From the NCBI RefSeq assembly GCF_018446385.1, contig NC_056001.1, positions 109,966,436 through 110,030,435 on the forward strand: 64,000 nucleotides of DNA. Reading direction: 5' to 3'. This DNA comes from Zingiber officinale. Its lineage: Eukaryota > Streptophyta > Magnoliopsida > Zingiberales > Zingiberaceae. Shown piece by piece: positions 22,317 to 32,411 of this stretch. Position numbers and translations under genes: made by a program. Below the pieces are notes generated by a model. The model was not told the origin of the DNA and did no database searches. It saw only the letters and a list, made by a program, of their open reading frames with translations. How positions within the stretch are numbered: the first letter of the stretch is position 1; every line of letters starts with the position of its first letter.

Positions 22317-25300
22317 TGTAAGATATCGTAAAATTAAATAATAAATATTATTGGACGAAAAATCATATTGGATTTTTCTGGAATTTTTAGAAATTTTTAG
22401 GGATTTAAACGGAGTCCGTATGACTCGTTTTGAGGGGATGAATTCGGGGTATAGGGAAAGCCTGTTTAAAATACCCCTTAAATAGGAGTTGATTAAGGAA
22501 TAAACTTAAAGGTTAATTAAGCTAACCTAAGTTTAATAATCCCTAAATTCCCAAATTTCTCTCCCGATTCTTCTTCCCTGTTCTTCCCGAGCCTCATCAC
22601 CACCCCGGCGATTCCCCTCCTTTTTCCCCCCTTCTCGACGTCGCCGGCGCAGGCCACCACCGGGGCTTTGAAGCGAAAACAAGTGGTCGGGTCTTCTTCC
22701 TCACCTCTCGGTTTCCCCTCTCCCTATTGCTCTCTCTCGTGGACAACCCGACGTCGACGGAGGATGACTCTTCCCCGACGGGCCTTAGCCTCCTCGTGCC
22801 GATTAAGGACCATCACCGGAATCTCGAAGGAGCTGATGATGTCCAAGCTTTCTCCAGTGGATTGATCGCTTCCTCGACAGTTTCTTGTGGGCGATCGACG
22901 ATGATCCGGCGAAGTTAGGGCACGGCGAGACTAGGGCCTGGCGAGGGAGGGGAGATTCGAGCCCTAATTGTATCTTGTGGATGTCCAGCGCTTCCACGTC
23001 GTCGGAGTTTGGATCAGGGAGGTCCACTTCACTGGATTCCAGTTCCCCTTTCTCATCGACGTTGATCGGCTGCTGACCCTTGTTGTGGACGGACTGTCGA
23101 TGCAGAAATTGGGGTAAGGTAAGGCTAGTATTAGTTTTCTAGTGATCTAATCTCCATTTTTTTTTGACTTGGGATGTAGGGATTGGATTCTTGGTTGTTC
23201 TTGTAGCTGTTGAAGTCTTGGTGAAGTGGTGAAGGTCCATTTGAGGTAAATAAGGTTTTGTTTGTTAGGATTCTAGTGAATTCATTTATGTACAGTTGCT
23301 TCATGGGTTGATTCTTGAAAGAATTTGGTGTAGGACTACCTTGGGAGTTATCGAGCAGAGGTTTGTTGGATTGGGAGCTGCTGAAGTTCTGTTAAAACCT
23401 CATGGTAGGTGATTTCCAGTGATGTATTCCCATTGTTTTCATTAGTATGTGCTAGGTTAGGTGTTTTAATGGGTTTTTGCATGGTTATTCTTAAAATCGT
23501 TGGATTTGTTACAAGTTAGATTTATGTAAGGGTTTAATGGTTGGATTAGTGGAGATGAATTGTAGAAATTAATGGTGGTGGATCATGTTTGGTTTTGAAG
23601 GAGTTGGATTAAGAATGGATTTATTTTTGTATTGGATTGATTGAGGTTTGTATTAGGTTGGAATTTGTGGATATGGTGATTAGTTAATATAGATTGTTAT
23701 ATGATCATTCTTTGGATTATTGGATTGATTGTTGGTTGAGCTATTAGATGTAGTGGTTTGGTTAGTTGTTGATGATGATGTTTGGTTGTTGTAGCTTTAT
23801 GATAGAGATTTGTTTTTGGATTAAATGATGTGTTGGTTTAGAGGAGTTTTGGAGATGTATCATGTATAACCTAATCTAATTAGGTTGTATTATGATTAAG
23901 GTTAGTTGGAGGATTAATCGAAGATCAGACTTGATTGGAGTGATCCTAATTGGGTTAGGGCTTTTATTTAGCTATTTAATTCATATGGATTTAGCTAAAT
24001 AAAATATATCTATTGATTGATCGCAGGACTTGGATTCGAGATAAGCGTCTTGATGTGGGATTCCCGGACACGATCTACGTCTTTAAGGCGGGTATTTCTT
24101 CCTTGCCTCTATGTATATTTTATTGAGCTTAGTGCATGGTTTTCTGAGATGGTTTAGGATGCTTTATCTTATATCGTGTTCGTTTGTTGCTTTCCTGCTT
24201 GATACCGATGCTTGACCCTTGTGATGATCTATTTAATTCTTATACAGTCTACACTTTGGATTATCTATACTCTGTGGTATTTGTGTACATGTAGAGTATG
24301 TATGGTAGGGATTACTTCGTTGGTGGTATTCATATGAGGCTTGTCCATCCGTATGTCGTGTATACTTCTGTCCGGTGTGATGATTGGAGTTGTGTTGATT
24401 GTATGTCTGTGGTTTATACACGTGTTTGATGTGTTTTTACTGGAGGATACATGTTGATTGTACACGTGGGGTTGTGTAGGTGTGTCTGTTGAGGTTATTG
24501 GAGATTTTTGGTTGACTATACATGTGTGGTTATATACATATGTTTGGTGGGATATATGGAGGTATCATGATGATTATACTCATGTTGTGGGACACTTAGG
24601 TGGATTTAGAGTTGCATGGATGATGACGGTGTCCGTATCATGATTATATATGTATATCATCATGTTCATCATTCATGTCATACTGACGACTATCGTCTCC
24701 CTTGTAGTTGAGAGGGTTGTCAGTCTTTTATAGCCGTCCATTCGGCCATTGATGGAGAGTGGTAGTTTGGAGTGGAGCTAGTCCTGTCGCGCTTACTCAG
24801 CTGCTCAGTGTTCTGTCAGCCTCGACCACTCTGGAGTAGTGAGTCTTGAGGGTACAGTGTCAGAGGGCTAGAGATGTGAGTGGTCAGGGACCCTTAGCTA
24901 TGTAGTTATATAACTACTTAGCTGACCGTCCGCTTCGGCCGCCTATAGCGGTGTTTGTTCTGGAGGCTAGTACGGTTTGTCACGGACCCAAGCCTCTCGG
25001 CCATACAGGGGTCGTGGTGTCTAGAGAGGTGGCGTGGGTGACCGTGGAGCATGCATGCACATTGGCATTTGATGCGCGGTGCATCTTTGGAGATATATTT
25101 GCATACATGCCTAGTAGATACTAGTTGCATGTGTTTGTGGTATGTTGCATTTGTTTGCGATATGATTGTTGCATATGGTTGTCATGCTGCATACATGTCA
25201 TTTATTTTACATGTATTTGCAGTCGTATTTATATTGCACAGGTGTCACGGGTATGTCTGTTGCAGATCCAGTGAGGTTACTGATCTTGGTACCTTGCGTC

Positions 25301-26012
25301 GATTTCAGATTGGGTATGTATTTACCATTATGTCAGTAGTGGTTTGTGCAGTTTGTATGTCAGTTATGATTATGTCGGGTTACTACGTCAGGTATGTTCA
25401 GATGCATTGATTATGATAGGATGATCATGTTCTTTGTTTCCCTACTGAGACTGTATACTTTTGATCTCCGTGTTTTGTTTATGGACCATGCACTATCATT
25501 TCTATTACCCGCTGAGTTACCTATACTCACCACCGCATGTATACATTTGTGTTTTCAGGTAGCTTGTAGATGGTTGGTGTCGCTCGGAGTATCCTGTCTG
25601 CCGGGTCCTACGTCACATCCGAAGACCGTGCTTATTTTCTTTTGTATATTCTTTTATTATTTTTGGCATTGTATTTGTGTATAGCCATGTGGCTATCCTA
25701 TGGTTTTGGTGTTGTATTTGTGTTTAAGCCGTGCCGGCATGCATTGTATTTATTTGTGTTGTGTGGGCTTTCCTTCGTTTTTCCGCTGTGTTTTGGTACA
25801 GCCGTGTGGGCTGTTTTATATATAACTGCGTGGTTGTGATTGTTTCATTCCAGCCGTGTGGGCTGTTATTATAACTGCGTGGTTGTGTATATAAATATTC
25901 CAGCCGCATGTGGCTGATGTATTTTGCTTGTAGTGATGCTTCAGATTGTCACCGGTACTGGGGAGGTGCTGCCGGATTTTTGTCTGGCAGAGACTCCTTT
26001 GGGGGCGTGACA
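22317..26012 (+). mobile_element. solo LTR 2, gypsy Tekay/Del-like, 3.7 kb
   Basis: Starts TGTAAGATATCG and ends GGGGGCGTGACA, flanked by GTATC on both sides (22,312-22,316 and 26,013-26,017). It has no internal coding region. It shares start and end blocks with solo LTR 1: GGAGTCCGTATGACTCG near the 5' end and TCACCGGTACTGGGGAGGTG, CTGCCG near the 3' end. A GC-rich leader-like segment (about 22,560-23,110) is followed by GT-rich, C-poor DNA. Open frames in the leader and in 25,000-25,900 show no protein resemblance and are left out. Confidence 0.85.
25681..25916. repeat. array of GCC-stem hairpins in solo LTR 2
   Basis: Short inverted repeats with a GTGT-like loop: ATAGCC-atgt-GGCTAT (25,681-25,696), GCCG-tgc-CGGC (25,728-25,738), CAGCC-gtgtg-GGCTG (25,799-25,813 and 25,851-25,865) and CAGCC-gcatgt-GGCTG (25,901-25,916). 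The phrase AACTGCGTGGTTGTG recurs between them. Confidence 0.65.
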
Positions 26013-28188
26013 GTATCAGTTTATCTTGACTATATAATTACACTAGTACACTCAGAGTGTATTGAGTAGGACCATTTGAGGTCGTTTCTTTTATACTGAC
26101 TTTATAAAGGAACAAAGACCTCGGTTATTATGGAAGTGTGTGCTCTTAATCCTAATATAATAACAAGCATATATATTTGATATTTATTTCTTTAATTTAT
26201 CAATGGGTGAGATTTAGTTCGATGAATCAATAAGCCCGATAAGTTGGGAAATGGTATAACTTATAGTGTGTGTTGTTGATTATAGAAGGAAACTGTGTCC
26301 TAGAGATACTAGGTTGATAATGTCCTCAAGAGGAGCTCATAAGGATTGTCATGTTAAACCTTGCAGGTGGACCTAGTCCGACATGACAATAAGGTTGAGT
26401 GGTACTACTCTTGGATTTATATATTAATTAAATGAGTTGTCAGTAACTCACTTAATTAGTGGACATTCGATATCTTAAACACAGGGAGACTAACACACTC
26501 ATAATAAGAAGGAGCCCAAAAATGTAATTTGGGATTGGTGCGATAGTTCAATAATAGTTCTCTAGTGGAATGAATTATTATTGATAAAATTAAGTTGTGT
26601 GTTCGGGGCGAACACGGGATGCTTAATTTTATCGGGAGACCAAAACCAATTCCTCCTCTCGGTCCCTATCGTAGCCTCTTATTTATAGAATACTATACCC
26701 ACCTATACCCACCTTCTATACCCACCAATAGGGGGCCGGCCAAGCTAGCTTGGGAACCAAGCTAGGGCCGGCCTAGGTATAAAATTGGGTGGTCGGCCCT
26801 AGCTTGAACCCAAGCTAGTGGGGGCCGGTCAAATTAATTTAAAAAGGGATTTTAATTTTAATTTAAATTATGTGGGAGATATAATTTATTAAAGAGAATT
26901 AAAATTAAAATATCTCTCTTGTAAAAGATCTACAAAAGATTAAAGAAAGAGATTAGATCTCTTTCCTTATTTGTAGATTGGTGAGATATTTTATTTTCTC
27001 TTTAAAAATTATTCACATGTTATAAAATTAAAATTATAGAAATTTCCTTTTATCAACCATGAAGAGATTTTTAAAGAGAAATTTTATTTTTTAAAATTTT
27101 CGGAAACAAATTAGGAAGTTTTAATTGTTGATTAAAACTTGTCTAATTTTTTCCTTCATTGATGTGGCCGGCCATTAGAGTTTGATTTGGGAAATTTTAT
27201 TTTATTTTTCTCAATTAAATCATGTCAAGGAAATTAAGGAAATTTTATTGTAATTAAATTTCCTAATTTGCCTAGGCCAAGGAATATAAAAGAAGGGGTA
27301 GGGGTGCCTTCATGAGACACAACCTCTATTATTTTCTCTCCCTCTTTTGTTCCTTGGTGTGGCCGGCCATCCTTTCCCTCTCTTCCTCTTGTGGTGGCCG
27401 AACCCCTCTATTCCCTTGGAGCTCTTGTGGTGGCCGGATACTACTTGGAGAAGAAGAAGAAGAAGGAGAGGAAGCTAGCATCTCTTGGAGCTTGGTTAGT
27501 GTTTTGATTTTCTTCCTTGGTGAAGCTTCTTTCTTTGTGGCCGAACCTAGCTAGGAGGAGAAGAAGGTGGTTGGTGGTTTCTCGTCTCGGAAGATCGTTG
27601 CCCACACAACGTCCGAGGTTAGAAGAGGAATACGATAGAAGATCAAGAGGTTTTCTACAAGGTATAACTAGTAATTTTTCTTTCCGCATCATACTAGTTA
27701 TTTATGGAAATAATACTAAATACAAGAGGCTTACGTTCTAGAATTTCGAATATGTTTTTCGATGTTGTGTTCTTTTATTTTTTTCTTTTCCTTGTGATTT
27801 GGTTGTTCTCTTTGGTTAACCTAAAGTTATTTTAGGAAATTAAATATTAGCTTTCTATAAAAGGTTTTGTCTAGTCGGTGGTGGTTGCTCCCATATCCAA
27901 GAAGGTCGTGTGCCTCGCCACGTCAGTACTGGGAACCAATTATGGAAATTTATATTTAATGGAATTAATAACTTAAGGAGACTTGGGTCGAACGTGTTAA
28001 GTTCCGCAGGAGATCCAAGTCAAAACCTAAAAGAACAAATAGATTAAGTTTTGTATCAAATGTGTTAAGTTCCACAGGCGATCCAAAATTTAATTTAAAA
28101 GAACACATGGTAGCTAGGAAAAGGTTCAGACCTTTGTACAAATTTTTTGTACAGTGGAACCTATAGGTTTTCCGAGTAGCAACCAACA
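26013..28188 (+). repeat. 3' LTR of element B, right part
   Basis: Continues the LTR from position 14,829 of the 5' copy. TATAAAAG is near 27,286. Differences from the 5' LTR include the extra GGGATGCTTA near 26,617, CAGTACTGG near 27,925, loss of a few bases near 27,372, and two of the six GGCCGGCC octamers changed to GGTCGGCC and GGCCGGTC. Confidence 0.9.
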
Positions 28189-28389
28189 ATTGGTATCAGA
28201 GCTAGGGTTTTGCCTCTGTGTATTTGGTATTTAGTTTAATTATGCACATGTCATACATAATTTAGGCAGGATAATCGTAGGATGTGCTAACTTTGTGGAT
28301 GCTGGATCCAACTATTATGGCTTTTAGTTATTATGTGTGTGATTGGACCCTTGGACATGTCAAGGGCATTTATATGTGTGTGCATGATT
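28189..28389 (+). repeat. truncated second internal copy of element B
   Basis: After the 3' LTR the sequence continues with PBS and leader identical in layout to 16,989-17,189, then stops abruptly at CATGATTG. A normal element would end at the LTR, so this is the stub of a second LTR-internal unit. Confidence 0.85.
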
Positions 28390-29276
28390 GAAGTTTAATT
28401 TTCAACACTAAGTTTGTAAAAGATTAAAAATTTTAAAAAGACTTAGTTTATAAACTTACGCTTAGTTTGCAAAAATTAATTTTTGTAGAATTAAGTAGAA
28501 TTAAGTAAGGTCAAATTCTCAGAACTAGATTTTTAAATTCAATTTTCAAAACTACGTTAAATCTAAATTTGAAATTCAATAACTTAGTTTTCAAAAATAG
28601 GTTTAAGAAATTTTTAATAAAAATATTTTGAAAAATCGAAAAATTTTAATTGATTCCTCCCCCTGGACCTGACATCAAATCAAATATCTAATCAGTTAGT
28701 TACTGACTGACTTATCAAAAGATAGCAGCTTTCACTTGGTTAGTCAAGTTAAGGTCAATCTTAACTTGATTAATATATATTTTGTTTTTAACGCCCAGAC
28801 TTATGTCGATGCACTGAAATAAGCATCTTAAGTCTTAGGCAAGTGACCTATGCATCTCACCCCATTCTATTGTTCGGCAAACACAAGCAAGGTAAGCCTA
28901 GGGTTTTGGTGAGATGCTCAAAACTAGTCCTATGGGTGCATGTTCTCTAAGGATTTTGAACTAGTCTAAGGCTACAAGTTTATTTAAAAATCTAAAAATA
29001 GGAAGGTTTTAAAAACTGACACATGTTTGAAAGCAATAATTTTGAAAGTACTTTGAAATTAGAAATTCCTAGGCTACCAAGATAAAACATAATCAATGCA
29101 GGTTTGAAATATCACTAGATAGATCCAAAATATTTTACAGGTAGTGTAGCTACAGAAGTGAGTCAGAACTAGAGCTACTGAGATGATGAAGGGGGTGGTC
29201 CAGATCCCAAGGATCGGAGAAGCACCATCAGCTCAGTGTGTCGGGTCTCCCCGGCAGCTCGTAACTCGGCACCCTC
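28390..29276 (-). other. 3' non-coding region of element C
   Basis: AT-rich. The part at 28,720-28,925 matches the 3' region of element A (AACGCCCAGACT, TGCATCTCAC, GTGAGATGCTC), which places this segment downstream of the last ORF of a SIRE-type element. CCTCCCCCTGG near 28,657 resembles the SIRE polypurine tract region. Confidence 0.6.
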
Positions 29277-30435
29277 TCACCGTATGTCCCGATGAAAATC
29301 AGAGTTCTCCTGCTGGAGACTCGCCATAGCTCTCTCTAGTTCGGTCATACGGTCGGCTAGAGTGCGGGGAGCGTGACGTGGTGCTCGAGCTGGGGGCGGT
29401 GGTGGAGCCGGTGCGGCTTCCTCTGGAAACAGTGCAAGCATGAACTCGTCCCCCTGTGCATCTGGATCGGGCTGGTGTTGTGCCCCCCTCCGCCAAGACA
29501 TAGTCCCGTCATCCCTATCTACGTGGATACCAGCTAGGGAGAAGTTCCGAGCTGCTATAACATCGAACTCGGTCATATAGGCAATGTCTCCTCTAGTGAC
29601 ATCAATGTGCAACAAGGACATATAGGCTGTCAGAATGTGACAGAATGGCATGTGGACTCGTCTATCAGTCACGTATCCAGCCGAGTAGATAATGGTGGAG
29701 AAGATATGTAGGCTGATGTCAATATCTAACCTATGACTCAGGGCATAGAGTAAAAATGAATGGAATGGGCGCATCACAGCGATGTCCCGAGTGGTCAGTG
29801 ATAAAATGCAAAGGACTAAGACCCTATAAAGAGCGTAGTCCTGGACTCGAAGTTCTACCGACCTAAACTGGGTCACAGTGGGATCTCGCTCTCCCCCAAA
29901 GAAATACCAATAAATCGTATCGAGAGTAATATGTGAGTAGGGATCTCCGAATGGTAGATCCCTGGGAGGATAGCACAAGAAAGGACAAGTAGATGGACGT
30001 AACTCTAAAAACTCTCGGATAGTTGTAGGGGAAAACGTGATATCAGTACCCGCTGCCCTAGTGGTATAGGTGAGATCGTCTACTTTCACTAGGTTATTAC
30101 AAAATTCAGCACACAGGCTTATGTTTACTGGACTGGTACATTCGACAAGGTTCTTTAAGTTATAGTGGTTTATAACCTCTATAACGGAGGCACATGAACC
30201 TAGAAAGAACGATCTATCTATACAGTTAGTCCTAATGGCCTTATAAACGGTTGACTCAAACTTAATCCTTAGTTCATTTGTGGGAAACCTAGGGTCAGTG
30301 CTAGCATTAGAGGGTCCAACACCAGTATTTGTTCGTTTCCTACTGTATATAAAAAAAGATATTCTAAGAAGAAAAATGAGAAGACAAATTCTAATAAATT
30401 TTCAGATAGGGGAAGAAGTTTTACCGAGGAGCCAT
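29277..30435 (-). CDS. two-exon ORF in element C, putative plant transposon-protein domain
   Basis: Predicted exon 1 is 11 bases (ATG at 30,435 to 30,425), the intron is 30,343-30,424 (GTAAAACTTC ... TATACAG, 82 bases, pyrimidine-rich end) and exon 2 is 30,342-29,277. The joined frame gives about 358 residues without a stop, starting MAPRRKRTNTGVG. An acceptor 21 bases earlier would also be in frame. The middle (FHSFLLYALSHRLDIDISLH, MPFCHILTAYMSLLHIDV) resembles the 'putative plant transposon protein' domain found in many plant retroelements. A Pro/Ala-rich linker and a C-terminal coiled coil (RMTELERAMASLQQENSDFH) follow. Function is unknown. It occupies the usual env-like position and is intact while gag carries a frameshift. 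Confidence 0.6.
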
Positions 30436-30700
30436 CGACAAATATAGATCTGACGACCTCGGTTGAATCGCAGCAGCGTCTTCACCGTAAGAAAATTTTG
30501 ATTTAAAATACTCTCGCACTGAGGTTCGGAGTGAACCTTGGCAAAAGTGAAGATTTTGTGGGGCAAAGGTTGGGGGCGCCCGCTGCCCCTTATTTATAGG
30601 GAGCTCCGGGCGCCTGGAGCCATTTCGGGCACCCGGAGTTGATTTTAGGCGGGGCGCCCGGATTCCCTCCCGGGTGCCCCGGAAGTGAATACCAGGGGCT
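30436..30700 (-). promoter_or_regulatory. LTR-like promoter block before the element C ORF
   Basis: On the minus strand CCTATAAATAAGG (TATA at 30,591-30,598) lies about 155 bases before the ATG. GGGCGCC repeats flank it. The 16-mer GCTCCGGGCGCCTGGA next to the TATA (about 30,603, + strand) also occurs beside the TATA of C's own LTR at about 34,746. The block therefore looks like a copied LTR core promoter. Confidence 0.55.
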
Positions 30701-30729
30701 GATTTTTTTTTTTTTACATTAAGATTTAG

Positions 30730-31890
30730 AGATTAGGTTTAAAATTAATTTTTAAGTTTTAAAAATTAAAATTTTGAAATTAATTTTTAAGTTTGAAATT
30801 AAAATTTTGAAATTAATTTTTAAGTTAAAATTAAAATTTTGAAATTAATTTTTGAGTTTAAAATTAAAATTTTGAAATTAATTTTTAAGTTTAAAATTAA
30901 AATTTTGAAATTAATTTTTAAGTTTGAAATTAAAATTTTGAAATTAATTTTTAAGTTTAAAGTTAAAATTTTGAAATTAATTTTTAAGTTTGAAATTAAA
31001 ATTTTGAAATTAATTTTTAAGTTTGAAATTGAAATTTTGAATTTAATTTTTAAGTTGTAAGTTAAAATTTTGAAATTAATTTTTAAGTTTAAAATTAAAA
31101 TTTTGAAATTAATTTTTAAGTTTAAAATTTAACTTTTGAAATTAATTTTTAAGTTTAAAATTAAATTTTTGAAATTACTTTTTAAGTTTGAAATTAAAAT
31201 TTTGAAATTAATTTTTAAGTTTAAAGTTAAAATTTTGAAATTAATTTTTAAGTTTAAAATTAAAATTTTGAAATTAATTTTTAAGTTTAAAATTAAAATT
31301 TTGAAATTAATTTTTAAGTTTAAAATTAAAATTTTGAAATTAATTTTTAAGTTTGAAATTAAAATTTTGAAATTAATTTTTAAGTTTAAAATTAAAATTT
31401 TGAAATTAATTTTTAAGTTTAAAATTAAATTTTGAAATTAATTTTTAAGTTTGAAATTAAAATTTTGAAATTAATTTTTAAGTTTAAAATTAAAATTTTG
31501 AAATTAATTTTTAAGTTTAAAATTAAAATTTTGAAATTAAAATTAATTTTAAAATTAAAATTTTGAAATTAATTTTTAAGTTTAAAATTAAATTTTGAAA
31601 TTAATTTTTAAGTTTAAAGTTAAAATTTTGAAATTAATTTTTAAGTTTAAAATTAAATTTTGAAATTAGTTTTTAAGTTTAAAATTAAATTTTTGAAATT
31701 AATTTTTAAGTTTAAAATTAAAATTTGAAATTAATTTTTAAGTTTAAAATTAAATTTTGAAATTAATTTTTAAGTTTAAAGTTAAAATTTTGAAATTAAT
31801 TTTTCAGTTTAACATTAAATTTTGAAATTAATTTTTAAGTTTAAAATTAAATTTTTGAAATTAATTCTTAAGTTTAAAAATAAAATTTTA
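30730..31890. repeat. AT-rich minisatellite, 33-bp unit
   Basis: About 34 copies of a unit built as TTTTGAAATTAATTTTTAAG plus TTTAAAATTAAAA. Because 33 is a multiple of three the + strand stays open and gives an 11-residue repeat (KLIFKFKIKIL). That is a by-product of the period and is not called a gene. Confidence 0.9.
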
Positions 31891-32411
31891 ATTAAACAAA
31901 TTTAAGCCTTATTCATCTCACCCGATCTATATTATCAATCAGGGAATCCTATGATTTTGTGAGATGAAATTGGATTTTTAATTATGGAGTTTTGGTTTAA
32001 CTTGTGTTAGATTCAGATTTAGCTTTGGTCTCCACAAATAGGCAATCTTCGGATAAACTTCTAAGCTTGGTGAGTCACATGAACGTCATTAGTAGTAACC
32101 AACCTTTCGAGGTTTTCCGAATAGTCTTATCCACGGAGCTTAGTACTAAATCTTGGTCTAACTGGTAAGGATTCATTTAAGGGTAGCTTCGGTCAGTTCC
32201 ACTTGGCCAAATGCACCAGATCGAAACCATATCTTTCTAGACATGCGATGCCCAAGCTTCCCTAACGTACTATCATCCAAAAACTTCACCAGTACCATGA
32301 TTCAAGTTAAACTTGGTCTCTTTTTAACTAATCCTAATTACCCTGCCGGGTTAGTTAATTTTGGAGGTGCCAGCTATTCTGGAGCCTCCCCCTGAATTAT
32401 TGACCTTTAAT
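31891..32411 (-). other. non-coding block of element C between array and gag
   Basis: Contains the segment 32,035-32,300 conserved with element A 13,377-13,640, plus AGATGAAATTGG and a CTCCCCCTG tract near 32,386. There is no open frame. Confidence 0.65.

Larger units (their letters stand above)
14588..28188 (+). mobile_element. Ty1/copia element B with two LTRs
   Basis: A complete + strand copia element: 5' LTR 14,588-16,988, PBS, leader, single gag-pol frame 18,110-22,066, polypurine tract and 3' LTR (22,076-22,316 plus 26,018-28,188). The 3' LTR is split by solo LTR 2. The two LTRs are nearly the same (2,401 and 2,412 bp after removing the insertion) and differ by small indels and substitutions, so the insertion is fairly recent. 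The left flank is GGGCC in gag of element A; no matching right flank exists. The long LTR and gag-pol type suggest the Tork/Angela group, with low certainty. Confidence 0.9.

Noticed and set aside
22668-23076. Overlapping open frames on both strands in a GC-rich stretch
   Set aside because: They lie in the leader of solo LTR 2, overlap in several frames and show no protein pattern.
24918-25909. Open frames of 60-119 codons
   Set aside because: Low-complexity GT-rich LTR sequence; translations are Cys/Val/Tyr-rich without domain features.
14588-28389. Treating A and C as one element split by B
   Set aside because: The two outer LTRs differ clearly, the flanks do not match, and the gag region is present in both parts.
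30839-31435. Open frames giving a Lys/Ile/Phe repeat
   Set aside because: Produced by a 33-bp AT minisatellite, a multiple of three; no start context and low complexity.
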